64,000 bases of DNA from Leishmania infantum JPCM5 (lineage: Eukaryota > Euglenozoa > Kinetoplastea > Trypanosomatida > Trypanosomatidae). A program made the position numbers and the translations under genes. Below the pieces are notes generated by a model. It was not told where the DNA came from and ran no database searches. It saw only the letters and a program-made list of their open reading frames with translations. Positions 1 to 9,974 of this stretch are shown in pieces. The stretch covers positions 1-64,000 of the forward strand of contig NC_009408.2 in NCBI RefSeq assembly GCF_000002875.2, read 5' to 3'. Numbering within the stretch: position 1 is the stretch's first letter; each line of letters starts with the position of its first letter.

Positions 1-60
1 ACACCCGTTCAGCAGTACACCAGTACAACAGTACACCAGTACGCCAGTACATCAGGGCAC
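1..60. repeat. 8-bp subtelomeric tandem repeat
   Basis: Five consecutive 8-bp units of the form CAGTACNN occupy 13-52, with variants ending AC, AA, AC, GC and AT. A decayed sixth unit (CAGGGCAC) follows. The array lies outboard of the telomeric tract, so blocks of this sequence probably alternate with telomeric repeats at the chromosome end. Leishmania chromosome ends are known to carry short conserved telomere-associated sequences interspersed with telomeric hexamers, and this array fits that arrangement. I did not verify a match to any published box. Confidence 0.8.
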
Positions 61-123
61 GCACACGCCTCCCATCCTGTTTCAGACCATGTCTCCGGGC
101 AAGGAATCACTCCGTGAAAAAAA

Positions 124-193
124 CCCTAACCATAACCCTAACCCTAACCCTAACCCTAACCCTAACCCTAACCCTAACCCTAACCCTAACCCT
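124..193. repeat. Telomeric (CCCTAA)n tract
   Basis: The tract is one CCCTAA, one variant CCATAA, nine perfect CCCTAA units and a final CCCT. CCCTAA on the plus strand at a left end is the expected orientation, since the G-rich strand runs toward the chromosome terminus. About 120 bp of non-telomeric sequence still lies to its left, so this block is sub-terminal or the assembly ends inside the telomere-associated array. Confidence 0.95.
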
Positions 194-3100
194 GGGCCCC
201 CGCACCCCCCCCCTCGCCCCCGCCTCGGCCCACGGCGCAGACCCACCCCACCCCCGCGCCCCAGGAATGGCCACGGCCGCGAAACAGCAGAGGGCCACGC
301 CCCGCGTGCCGACGCAAAGAGCTTCGAAAATGGAGCAGACAGCGGCCGTCCAAGCAGCCACAAGATGGAGAACAACTAGCGCGGTGGTGCAGTCAGGCTC
401 CCTCTGTGCGCTCACCTCTGTCACAGAGGCAAGGCGCACAACCACACAACACGGGGCAGCCAAGCATCTGCAGAGGGGTATGGCAGATCGCGCAGGCACA
501 ACCACGAGGGCACCACAGGCCGCTACAACAAGCAAACATCATAGGAAAATCTCAGAGCAGCACAGGTGGCACAAAAAGGAGTCACATCCCTCATTCCGGT
601 GTCCTCCAAGGGCTTTCCACAGCTACCAGTCATGTGAAGAGCGGCTGGGGCGCACGGTTCGGACCACAGACAAGGCACCCATAGGAGGAGCGAGGACCGG
701 CCGCTGGATGCCACAGACGGTGAGAGCCATGGGCACTGCCGACGTGGGTGCCACAGGCGCACACACCCACCCGTGAGCTCACAGGCAGGGCGTTGCGGCG
801 CACCAGTCTCGGCACCAGCCCCACTTGACGGCCTTCATTCACGCGCCGCACGCAAGCCCATTGACGACACGTTGTTTTCACACTGGAAGCACCAGTAAGC
901 CAGACCGACTGGCGTTACGGCCGCCTTCACCACAAGCAACTAAACAAATGCGAAGCCCAGGGTGCTTCAGCGCGACACACCCTAGCCCACCAACTCTGTG
1001 ACGGACACCCCACCAAAAAGGCAGGGGAAGAGAGGCGTCAAAGCCGCCAGCGCAGCTGCGTTCCACAAGGGAAGCGAACGAATCTCCTGAACGCCAAGCC
1101 CCCGCACACGAGGACTAATGCAGCAGCCACGCCCCCGCAAGCGGCAACGAGAGCCAGCGGCAGTCGAAAGCCATCCTGATGAGCAGGAAGGTTCGCTTGT
1201 TGGTGGCCCAGCATGGACCGCGAGCATGGGGCGCATTACATGGTAGTCGGCGGGGTCGAGTCCCTGCCGCATTACGGCACCACGGAACCGACTACTCGAG
1301 AGAAAGGCAAACGTCGCGCATCTTGTACAGCTTCTCGGCGGTAGCGCACGCAACGGTGGCAAGCGCGCCGTGGAGGAACCCGTGTCGACGTGGTTTCTGT
1401 GTCTATCGCGCATAAAAAGGTCATCTAACTGGCTCTCGTCACAACTGTGGCCTTGCATGCTCGTTCGTGGGCAAGGAAATCGCATTGATGCAATGCTGCC
1501 GCGGTCACACGAGCGTTGGCAACGACGCTGAGAAGCTCGCAATATGTGCGTTGTGAGAGCGGACACCAGCCGCATAGCTTACAGGGACTGCTGTCGTCCC
1601 AAAACGCCGAAACCATACCCTATCATCCACACCGCGGGTGCCGCAGCTACGATCCTTGGGCGCGGGGTCCTTTTGGTGCCCTAGATGGATTGGTGCACGG
1701 AGCGAGCTCTAATCTTTGCTGCGTCGACTCAGCAGCTTGCAGGAAGAAATGAGGCAGGGCAAGATATAGTGAGACGCACTGTCTCATGCGGCGGCGGATG
1801 GTTTGTCATAAACACCTGGGATTGCGGCGCGTTGCTGCGACGGCACTGAAACTGCGGTTGTTTCCGTGAAGGTGGTCGTGGGTTGGTGCGTGAAAGAAGC
1901 AAACAAGCGACCAAGGCGGACGAAGGTCGTAAGGCTTCTGAGCTGCGTGATGTGCGGAGAACGCTGACCACCATTGCCAGCGACAGACTTGCAGCGGCTG
2001 CGCGAGGTGTGGACGTGTTTGTTCTTGAATGGTGGTTGGGGGGGGGGGGGGGCTCTAGGTTTCGCGTGTTTTGCCGACTTTCGGCGTGGCCGAGCCCAGT
2101 GGAGCCGGTGGGGGTCCACGGGCGTCTATGGCGCCACGGTCCGGAAAACCCCAGGGGGCTGCTGAATAAAATTGGCAGCGAGGAGGGGGTAGTGGTGGCC
2201 AGCAGGTTCGGAGGAAGAGTGCGGGCGGAAAGCTTCATGGCGGCTGACGTGGGTGCACCGCCTATGTGTCTGCACAGAGCATCTATGATGTGCTGGCGGT
2301 GACTTGAGGTGAGGCAACTTGTGTGATCGATTTTTCGGCGCTTTTATAATGGTAGCAGAAAACAGTGAAAACGGTGAAGGGTGTGGGAAAGAATGGGGGT
2401 ACAAGTATATCGCTCTCATGGAAATCACCTTCAGCAATCAAAAAGGGAGAGAACGATTTCACAAAATAAGGGCATGATGATGCATTCCAATACATGCGCC
2501 TCGTTCTTCCCAGCTGGCGAGTTTTCTATCACTGATCAAGAATATACCAAGCTGCTATGCTTCGCCTTAATCTCACGATAATACTACGCAAGAATACGAA
2601 GACCTACCTTTTTTTTCCCTCCATTCAAGGATTCCTGTCTCTTCATTGTAGTAGCCCTGCACTACGCCTCGCATGGTTGATGACAAGCCACGAGACGGCC
2701 TGTCTGCAAGAGTATGTTTGAAACGAATGTAGACAAATGCGAGGAGCACGCCCAGGATACGGAGAAGTGTATCCATGCGTGCAATATCCACTGTCCCCGT
2801 CATACGCTGCGGGAAGTCTCCTCTGACGAATTCCAAATGTGATGTGTGTCTCACCCAAAATATGTGAATGCACGGCAACGTGCGCGGCAAAGGGCCGAAT
2901 AACCTAACCCTACGGTCCGTGCTTCAACCTACGTCAGCGCCTATGGCGTAGAACCGCCGTTGTGACCAGCTGCGCCAGCCTCGCCACCTTCAGCAAACAA
3001 AGCAGCCAATCAGCCAGGCAATTGCGCAACTGTAACCATATTCACCGTCGGAGCCTCCCTCTTCCCTGGCACGAAGCACGGCGCGTTGTCCTTCCGTCGA

Positions 3101-3259
3101 TTCGGCAAATCGGTGGCCTGCCCCAAAGGCAGTCCTGGGACACCCATCCTTTTGACAGAGCCATGCAATCAGGCTCGGGTTATCCACACTCATGGCACTG
3201 AGCCCCTGCTTCGGGTTTATGATTGCGCACCGCGGCACGCAAGTACTTCATCGGGAGCT
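194..3259. other. Subtelomeric region without a convincing gene
   Basis: This is about 3 kb of mixed-composition sequence. The first 100 bp after the telomeric tract are C-rich. A run of 15 G lies at 2038-2052. Many frames stay open for 60-170 codons on both strands, but they overlap one another, have low-complexity translations and show no recognisable domain, so I call none of them. A lone telomere-like CCTAACCCTA occurs near 2902. Eroded gene pieces may continue leftward from the pseudogene at 3260-4070 to about 2990. Confidence 0.6.
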
Positions 3260-4070
3260 TCATTGGGTTGATTCTCGTGTTGCTCCGCGAAGACCAGTGG
3301 TGCCACTTGCGAAAAGCCGTTCTTGCATGTATAAGCGAGCAATCGCTCCACCGCGGCACTGTCCGCCCGGGCTATTCCGTGTCAAATGGCTAGGGAGCTT
3401 GACAGCGTTGCAGACAAACAACATGAGCGAATGTAGCGCCGTCTCGAATCCCTCATGAGGCGCTATCAGGCCCCTGGGTAATTTCTTGCGCAAGAACCGA
3501 CTCTGCAGTCTTGCCCGACAAATCAGTGTATGTGCCTCCCCACGTCTTCACGTCCGTGAGAGCAAGCGCGCCCTCCACACCGTTGGCTTCCTCGCGCTTT
3601 GTAAGACTTTCTTGGTCAGAAGAATGCGTCCAAAACCCGCTCTCACGTCTCTGTAGGGTTAGCGGTACCTTGTCAGCTTCGTGGTGCAGCTTGAGAATAA
3701 CAGACGTCTGACTGAGAAAGGTCTCCTCCACGTTCCCCAGTTTGTTTGCCAAGCGCATCACCTCGACAGCAGGACGCCACCAAACTCATCGAGGGTCGTC
3801 TTCGCTGTGTTGTCACCCTCATCCACGGCCGCCACAGCTTGTGGAGTGGCCTCGACTAACGGTTCCAAATGTGCTGTATGCTGGAATGAGGATATTCATG
3901 TCTTTCTCCAAGACTGAGACTTGAGTGGCTAGCTGTCCATCCTTCGTACAGATCTGGCCCCCTGTTAGCCTTTCCATTGTGGCTTTCTCTTCACCGAAGC
4001 GACGGTTGAACTGATGTAATTTACTTTAAACATCAACTCGATTGTTTCTCTCTTCCAGTAGAGCTCAAAA
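3260..4070 (-). pseudogene. Eroded coiled-coil gene relic
   Basis: Read on the minus strand from about 4070 down to 3260, stretches of protein-like sequence are broken by stops and frame changes. The first piece (about 4070-3855) contains LLEERNN, then a stop, then FNRRFGEEKATMERLTGGQ and VSVLEKDMN, which have heptad-like charged composition. A second piece in another frame (about 3860-3755) includes AAVDEGDNTAKTTLDEFGG. A third (3761-3453) includes MRLANKLGNVEETFLSQTSV. A fourth in yet another frame (about 3360-3225) includes VERLLAYTCKNGFSQVAP. The pieces are collinear and hydrophilic, as expected for a decayed coiled-coil protein gene. The family is unknown. It is the only minus-strand gene-like sequence in the window. 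Confidence 0.5.
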
Positions 4071-4615
4071 AATACCTTTTGTGTTTTTGGCGACGTAAAC
4101 TTGCGAGAAGACACACGGTGACGTTTGTGAATGTGCAGAAGGAGGCACTAAAAGCCACTGGTGCACTCCAGATCTGAGATGCGCAGGGGTGCAAGAAAGG
4201 GAGAAACGAATGTTTTATCGAATGATCCTATTGTACTGGAGGAAAGTATATGAACTTGGTCGTCATGATCATATGGTTCTTGCCGGCCATCACGCAGTCA
4301 ATTATGTCACAAGGTTGGGCAAAAAAAAAGATTTGGAAATGGCTCATCTGCATGCCAAATGCAGACGACTTCTGTCTAGTGGCCCTTCGCGTAAGCCGCA
4401 CTGAAGCGTGTGCTGTGCGCAAGTGTCATTTTATCATTGGCAGTGAGGAACTCATACACGCTGCCTACTGTCGTGCGTGAAGGGATACTTTCTGTGTCCC
4501 TTGTCGGTGTCGCTATATCATGTCTCGACCCTGTTTACTTCTACTTGGTATTGACGTTGTCTTTGCTCACATTTCGGGTAGCTGCATCAATCACGTAGGG
4601 AGAGCAGATTTAGTG
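4071..4615. promoter_or_regulatory. Upstream region of the first polycistron gene
   Basis: This gap lies between the minus-strand relic and the first plus-strand gene, so transcription of the whole right-hand gene array must begin at or left of it. A pyrimidine-rich stretch near 4535-4575 is followed by an AG at 4580-4581, the likely trans-splice acceptor of the first gene. No sequence motif for the start itself can be named, because kinetoplastid pol II start regions lack a consensus. Confidence 0.4.
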
Positions 4616-5971
4616 ATGCTTCGTCGAGGCTTTTGCCGCAGTATCCCGCTCTTGGGACCTACCTTCACAGAGCTTGTGGAGCGGCTGGACTCCTTTGAGA
4701 AGGAGTTCATCGAGTGGAAGGCGTTTCGCAAAGCGGTCGAGTCAACGTCGCCGAAGGTCACTGAAGCGGCGAAAGAGATTATCGCGGAGAGCATGAAGGA
4801 GGTGAAGACGAGCAAGGTCAACTTAGAAAATCCGCTGACGCCTGAAGAGTTCACGGAGTTGAACCAGTTTTACGCCAAGCAGAAGGTGAAGGATATATTC
4901 TTCGAGAACTTGCTCTATATCAACACACCGAATGATTTGATGCAGCATTCGGAGACCGTTTTTCGACAGTACCTTGTGCGCATTGCCCGCCGGGTACGCC
5001 ACTTGAACCATGCACCGTACGGCCTTTCACAAATGCCGGGGATCCAAATGCTGAAGAAGTGGTACCAGTGGAGCTTTCACGACGTTCGCAGCACTCCAGT
5101 TCCAACGACCCGAGACGAATGCTACCGGTGCGACCGCATGGTGCGCCGCGTTTTCCTCCGCCACTACAACGTGAGCTCTCTCATCACCGATGGTATGGTG
5201 GAGTTTGCCAGCCGCGAGGGATGGACGCATGTAGACGAAGAGGTGATGCGCACATATGATGAGCTGCAGAACTTTTTCGAAGCATTTTGCCTGGGTCGCG
5301 TCCGACTTCGCTTTTTGGTAGGCAATTATATGTACCTTTCAACCAAAATCCTCGGTGTCTCGAAGGAGGAGTACGCCGTGAATGATCCAGACGGGCTCAC
5401 AGTGCCAATTTTTTTCGATCATAATGCGGAAGACTTTGTTGGGCAGATATGCAAGAAATGCTCTCTGCTGGTGCTCACAAAGTGCGCGATCAAAGAAGCA
5501 CAGGCGAGTTATGATGCGGAGATCGAGCTAAAACTGGCGGGGGATCCTAATTTGGTCTTTGTTGGGATACCGTATATCACGTACGACATCATTTGCGCGA
5601 TGCTCGAGGACGCCGTGTCTGCCAACGTAGATCGCCAGGAGCGGACAGGCAAGGCGTGCACAAAAATCGAAGTCACGCTTGCGCAGTGGCCGACAAACAA
5701 GCGCTTTGTTCTGCGTATATCGGATACGGCGGGCGGGATGACTTTACGCCAGGCTTCGAAGCAGCTGTCCTGCTGGTCTCTTTACAGAAACATCCAGGGT
5801 CATAATCAGGATACGATTTCGACGTGGACCTCGAGTCCGATTCGGCTACCTTATGCGTATAACGCCGCTCGCGTGATTGGTGGGAACATCACCCTGGCGT
5901 CCATTGAAGGCTACGGGACGGATCGGCAGCTTTATCTGCCGTCCACAGGACTTGCTGGTGTGTCTCTGTGA
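4616..5971 (+). CDS. PDK/BCKDK-family protein with degraded ATP-binding boxes
   Basis: This 451-aa protein has the architecture of mitochondrial pyruvate / branched-chain 2-oxoacid dehydrogenase kinases: an N-terminal helical bundle (about 15-220, with a PYGLSQMPG-like segment near 134-142) and a C-terminal GHKL ATPase-like domain (about 260-445). The conserved tail IEGYGTDRQLYL (430-441) fixes the family. The N-box, normally with Glu and Asn, reads AMLEDAV (328-334), with Ala and Asp in their places. G1 is SDTAGGM instead of DxGxG. The glycine-rich G2 lid is replaced by SSPIRLP (406-412). Catalysis is therefore doubtful, and it may be a pseudokinase regulator. The start chosen is the first ATG after the acceptor at 4580-4581; an earlier in-frame ATG at 4520 lies before that acceptor. 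It is the first gene inboard of the telomere. Confidence 0.8.
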   Translation: MLRRGFCRSIPLLGPTFTELVERLDSFEKEFIEWKAFRKAVESTSPKVTEAAKEIIAESMKEVKTSKVNLENPLTPEEFTELNQFYAKQKVKDIFFENLLYINTPNDLMQHSETVFRQYLVRIARRVRHLNHAPYGLSQMPGIQMLKKWYQWSFHDVRSTPVPTTRDECYRCDRMVRRVFLRHYNVSSLITDGMVEFASREGWTHVDEEVMRTYDELQNFFEAFCLGRVRLRFLVGNYMYLSTKILGVSKEEYAVNDPDGLTVPIFFDHNAEDFVGQICKKCSLLVLTKCAIKEAQASYDAEIELKLAGDPNLVFVGIPYITYDIICAMLEDAVSANVDRQERTGKACTKIEVTLAQWPTNKRFVLRISDTAGGMTLRQASKQLSCWSLYRNIQGHNQDTISTWTSSPIRLPYAYNAARVIGGNITLASIEGYGTDRQLYLPSTGLAGVSL

Positions 5972-6648
5972 TGCTGCGGAGCACCGGAATGAGGGGGGTG
6001 AGGCCACCACAGCCTATGCGTTTGAGCGGTGCCGGTGCCTCATTTCGTTTTTCGTCACGCTTTTACGCGGGCCGTTTTTCCATGTGCGTTCTCTATCTCT
6101 TAACCGACTGCTTCTGTTACCGTTTTGTTGTTTTTATCGTAGTAGGCGCCGGCTATTGTCGGTGGAGCCTGACTCTCTTTTTTTTTGTTGTGGAGGTGTG
6201 ATTTTTCGTTCGCTGAGGTGCATGAAAGTGTCTGGATTTCTCGCCTCTGTCGAAGGTGGCTTGCTACTCTCGTTATATACCATCCTCTAGTGCGTGCAGT
6301 CACGTTGACAAGGAAGAACGAATAGGTGAAAAAATTATCTGACTGCGGGGCTGAATATATGCAGACACTGATTTTGAGCGATGCTCTGCAGCGGCTTCTG
6401 CTACCAGTGTGGTAGCGCCTGTACTCAGTGAAGCATCTCCCTACTCGTAGCTTCTCTCATCCATGGAGTACGCTGCTTCGTAAATGTCTACGTGAGCGCT
6501 TTTTCGTCTTCAAACGCCTCCCGCTTTTCTCGCTTGATTTGCAGTCGGGTACGCCGTCACGAATTCGCACCGTGTAGTTGACACACACGCAGCAGAATAG
6601 CGTTTGCTCTCTTTTTTTCTCTTGTCGCTGAATAAAAGAAACGGAAAG
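5972..6648. other. Intergenic/UTR
   Basis: No gene is seen. It contains the 3' UTR of the PDK-like gene. Near its end a T-rich tract (6603-6626) is followed by AG at 6637-6638, a likely splice acceptor for the clathrin-adaptor gene. Confidence 0.6.
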
Positions 6649-8100
6649 ATGAACAGTACAGATACAAAGCAGAGTGCCGGCTACTTTAAGGAAAAGGCGA
6701 CGATCGGCTTGAGCACCTTCAGTGGTGATGAAATAGTAAAGGCTATTTTGAAGACTACCAGCCATCTTCTGAAGGCACCGAAGGAAAAGTACATGCAGAA
6801 GCTGCTGGCGGCTTCGTACGGGCAGTATGGATCTGGATTGAGAGAGGGGCTTCCGCTCAATGAGTTCATTGTCCGCGAGCTGGAGAAGCGATCTCACACG
6901 CACAACTGGATTGTAGTGCTGAAGACGATGGTCTCTTTTCATCGGCTGATGTGTGATGCGTCGGACAATATGGTGGAAACGATCTGCTGCTACAGACATG
7001 TGTTTAAACCCTCAAAAATCAAGAACCTGGCTGACACCGCCGACGGGGCTGGGCAAGCGTATTTTATTACTCAGTACATGACCTATCTGGAGGAGCGCTG
7101 TCTTATGCAGAGTGCTCTCGGGAAGGGTCGGCGCATTGAGATTCGTGAGTTTGAGGAGTACCTGGAGACGCTGAATTCAAACTCGCTGCGGCCGGTGTTT
7201 GAAATTCTGCTTCGACTCTTCGAGGCGGTGCCAGAAGTCGAGTACCGTGAGGCTGTGGTGAACAACTTTTGCACCATGGAGGCGTATCAGCTGCTGATCC
7301 GGGACGGAAAGCAACTCTTTCAGCACTTGGCGAAGCGTGTGATCTTTGTACTCGATGGATTTGAGGAGTTTTCGCTGCCTGAGAAGCGGTGCTGGTTTGA
7401 CCTGTACCGCAGATATGCCAGTGCATTTGTTTCTGTCAAGCAGTACTTCGATTCCATTTTGTGTTCCTCGCGCGTTTTTCTGGAGCCAGTGCCGCAGTTA
7501 AAGCCGCTACCGGAGTCCTTGCTGACTCGTTTGGAGGGTGACATACGCGCCAGTGAAATGGCAAAGGAGCGACCGTGCACGCTGGAGAGCCTCGGTATTT
7601 GCAGCAGCGAGGATTCGCGCGTTGATACAAAGGATGAGAAGATTCCACCGCCGCGCCCGCCAGAGCCGGCTGTGGTAAAGCAGCCGGAAGCTGTCACCAC
7701 TAGCACGCCAGCGGCACCGGCGTTTTCATTGGATGACCTTTTTGTGCTGAATCAGGAGCCAACGAAGCCAGTGCAGCCTTCTTCCTGTCCTGCCTCTTGG
7801 ACACCTGCACCACCGGCGGCCACGTCGTTCCAGCAGGGCTCCGAGCAATTTCAGTGGGAAGCTGGCGTGCCGCAGAACTGGGGATCTGGCGGCCCTACCA
7901 CCCTCCGATCAAACGCGTCGCCACCAGGGCCGTCGCCGCCGCATGCTTTTTCAGGCGGTGCACCACCGCCTGCTGGAGAAGGCGCTCTGTACCCTCTGGT
8001 GCAATCGCCGTCGAAGCAGCCGCCGCCGCCGGTGCACTTCAAGAAGCCGGCGGATCCGTTTAAGGACTTGTACGATAGCTGCCACTTGGAATCCAAGTAG
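6649..8100 (+). CDS. AP180/CALM-type clathrin adaptor (ANTH domain)
   Basis: This 483-aa endocytic adaptor has an N-terminal ANTH domain (about 10-290), with the family opening in which a Lys-rich helix is followed by AILKTTSHLLKAPKEKYM. It would bind phosphoinositide membranes. The C-terminal third is disordered and proline-rich (Pro/Ala/Ser/Gln), as in AP180. It carries adaptor- and clathrin-type short motifs, DDLFVL near residue 362 and DPFKDLYD near the C-terminus. ANTH proteins help assemble clathrin coats, which in trypanosomatids act mainly at the flagellar pocket (established for the family). The ATG at 6649 starts the conserved domain; the open frame further upstream has only a TTG. 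Confidence 0.88.
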   Translation: MNSTDTKQSAGYFKEKATIGLSTFSGDEIVKAILKTTSHLLKAPKEKYMQKLLAASYGQYGSGLREGLPLNEFIVRELEKRSHTHNWIVVLKTMVSFHRLMCDASDNMVETICCYRHVFKPSKIKNLADTADGAGQAYFITQYMTYLEERCLMQSALGKGRRIEIREFEEYLETLNSNSLRPVFEILLRLFEAVPEVEYREAVVNNFCTMEAYQLLIRDGKQLFQHLAKRVIFVLDGFEEFSLPEKRCWFDLYRRYASAFVSVKQYFDSILCSSRVFLEPVPQLKPLPESLLTRLEGDIRASEMAKERPCTLESLGICSSEDSRVDTKDEKIPPPRPPEPAVVKQPEAVTTSTPAAPAFSLDDLFVLNQEPTKPVQPSSCPASWTPAPPAATSFQQGSEQFQWEAGVPQNWGSGGPTTLRSNASPPGPSPPHAFSGGAPPPAGEGALYPLVQSPSKQPPPPVHFKKPADPFKDLYDSCHLESK

Positions 8101-8565
8101 TCACTGATTTTCGAAGGAGAACGCTGTTTTTGGGAGTATGCTCTCTCTGGATGCCGTCCGTCGCCGCAGGCGTGTCGTGCTTGCTGTTTGACGCGGTTCT
8201 GCGGAAATGCGAGAAAAGGGATGCCAAGGGTTTCCTGTATTACGGTCCTCATTCTATCATCCTTTTCGACACTCTTCGGGGGTTCTTTTATCTTGCTGTA
8301 CTCTTGCGAAAAGTTACTGTTATGAAGGATAAAATGAAGCGACAGAAAAGGTAGGATAGAGTACCTTGGTAGTAAAGGAGACTTGCGCAGAATGAATGCG
8401 ACGAACCCTCTCTGTGGCGCCATCGTGCACATTGTTGCGTCTGGAAGTGGACGATGGCTTTTCGCGTCCTCATCATTTTCCCCTTTTCTTACACTCTCGC
8501 TTTGGATCTGTTGCGAACGGATCTGCTTTGCCTTCTCTTAGTACGTCTCACGAGTCTGTTAGGAA
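8101..8565. other. Intergenic/UTR
   Basis: No gene is seen. A strong pyrimidine tract (about 8476-8539) ends in AG at 8540-8541; the next ATG is the one used by the downstream gene. Confidence 0.6.
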
Positions 8566-9066
8566 ATGAGAGTGCTTTGTCTTCGGCCTCTGGCAGCTTT
8601 GCCTGCTGGCTTGGCGGCTCGGTTCTACGGCGGGGAGGGTGGAGCACGACCTCCTGCGGGTGGGCGATATCCGCGGGGTGGTGGCCCTCCGCATCCGGAC
8701 CGACGGAAGGTGCCCACGGAGCCACAGATCGTTGCCCGCCTCATCACATTTTTCCCGCGTATCAACACATTTGTTCCGATCAGCCGATGGGCCGCTGCAC
8801 TTCCAGATGACCTGCGAGAGGCATTGGTCCCGTACGGAGGTCTCGGTGCCTTTGCCAGCGCGCAGAGCAACTTTTTCATGATTCGGAAGGAGAATGGCGT
8901 TACCGTGGCGTCGCTCTCAGCGATGGGGGCAGAGCTAGCAATGGAGCACGAACGAAAGGAAAAACAAGAGCAGAAGCGTGTGGAGAAGCTCAATCAGAGG
9001 AGAGAGAACTTTGCGCAGCGCGGCCGTAGCTTTCCACCGTCCCGAGGCGGCCCGCCGCGGAAATAG
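8566..9066 (+). CDS. Small basic Gly/Arg-rich protein, probably mitochondrial
   Basis: This 166-aa protein is of unknown family. The N-terminus (MRVLCLRPLAALPAGLAARF) is Arg/Leu/Ala-rich and lacks acidic residues, like a kinetoplastid mitochondrial presequence. A Gly/Arg/Pro-rich linker (about 22-47) follows, then a compact conserved-looking domain (about 50-125) with FFPRINTFVPISRWAA and NFFMIRKENG. The tail is charged, ending in an RGG-like SRGGPPRK. The composition suggests RNA binding, perhaps in mitochondrial RNA processing or the mitoribosome, but this is inference only. The start is the first ATG after the splice acceptor at 8540-8541. Confidence 0.75.
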   Translation: MRVLCLRPLAALPAGLAARFYGGEGGARPPAGGRYPRGGGPPHPDRRKVPTEPQIVARLITFFPRINTFVPISRWAAALPDDLREALVPYGGLGAFASAQSNFFMIRKENGVTVASLSAMGAELAMEHERKEKQEQKRVEKLNQRRENFAQRGRSFPPSRGGPPRK

Positions 9067-9473
9067 TGGTTTCACAACTTTGGCCGTCATCGAGGTGGGT
9101 GACAACTTAGAGGCGCTTTGCGTGTGTACGCGTGCGTTTCCTGTTTTGCGTGTTGTGTGCTTCTTGTTGTGAAGATGTGAATGCTAAATGTGTTATGCTA
9201 CCGCGAGAAAATACATGACGGATAGGCGGCTGGTTTTGTGCTGGCGCCGTGATGAGCGAAGGCATCGTAGTAGGAGGTGAGGTGTGCTCGCTGTTCTGGG
9301 TTTTTTCTGCCCTCTTCTCGTGTGATGATGTCAACTGCAGCTGATGTCGCCCGTTTTCAATCCATCACGCCTTTGGACCCCCTTCTCACTTTTTGTCTGA
9401 ATCTTGCTGTTTCTTTTCTGGCACCATGCACGCAACGACAAAAACGATTCGGTTGCCAGGTCGGTTCGAAATC
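9067..9473. other. Intergenic/UTR upstream of L17
   Basis: No gene is seen. A pyrimidine-rich stretch (about 9377-9421) precedes the L17 gene. A candidate AG lies at 9458-9459. Confidence 0.6.
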
Positions 9474-9974
9474 ATGACGCACTACTCCCGAAAGCCGCAG
9501 GTGTCGTCGAAGAGCGCCAAGGCGAAGGTTAGCGACCTCCGCTGCCACTACAAGAACACCTTCGAGACCGCAAATGTGATCAACGGCATGCCGCTTCGCA
9601 AGGCTCAGCAGCTTTACCGTCAGGTGCTCGCCAAGACCCGCTGCATCCCGTTCAAGCGCTACAACGGCAAGATCGGCCGCACCGCTCAGGCGAAGGAGTG
9701 GGGCCAGACCAAGGGCCGCTGGCCGCGTAAGTCCGTCGTAGCGATGATGTCGCTGCTCAAGAACGCCGAGGCCAACGCCATCGAGAAGGGTCTTGACCCC
9801 AACCAGATGGTCATCAAGCACGTCCAGGTGGACCAGGCTGCCCGCATGCGCCGCCGCACGTACCGTGCCCACGGTCGCATCACGCCGTACATGTGCAGCC
9901 CCTGCCACGTGCAGCTGTTCATGTCGGAGAAGAAGGAGCGCGTCCCGACCCCGAAGAGCGCCCCCAAGAAGTGA
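9474..9974 (+). CDS. RPL17: 60S ribosomal protein L17 (uL22)
   Basis: This 166-aa component of the cytosolic large ribosomal subunit lies at the peptide exit tunnel. It starts MTHYSRKPQV and contains the uL22 signatures LRKAQQLYRQVL, KRYNGKIGRTAQAKEWGQ and the highly conserved RRRTYRAHGRITPYM near 120-134. A basic tail ends SAPKK. An in-frame ATG 49 bases earlier (9425) would add 16 residues absent from the family, so I use 9474. Codon usage is strongly biased to G/C-ending codons, as expected for a highly expressed gene. As I recall, some Leishmania carry tandem L17 copies; only one is here. Confidence 0.97.
   Translation: MTHYSRKPQVSSKSAKAKVSDLRCHYKNTFETANVINGMPLRKAQQLYRQVLAKTRCIPFKRYNGKIGRTAQAKEWGQTKGRWPRKSVVAMMSLLKNAEANAIEKGLDPNQMVIKHVQVDQAARMRRRTYRAHGRITPYMCSPCHVQLFMSEKKERVPTPKSAPKK

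Noticed and set aside
82..776. Open frames running through the telomeric tract on both strands
   Set aside because: They are simple translations of the hexamer repeat (Leu/Thr, Asn/Pro or Arg/Val runs) extended into C-rich sequence, with no gene-like content.
1729..2302. Overlapping open frames of 139 and 169 codons on opposite strands in the subtelomere
   Set aside because: Low-complexity Pro/Ser/Arg or Gly-rich translations that overlap each other, no domain, and a 15-G run inside; neither shows coding character strong enough to call.
9455..9470. tRNA T-loop-like GGTTCGAAAT
   Set aside because: It lies in the L17 leader, with no cloverleaf or acceptor stem around it.
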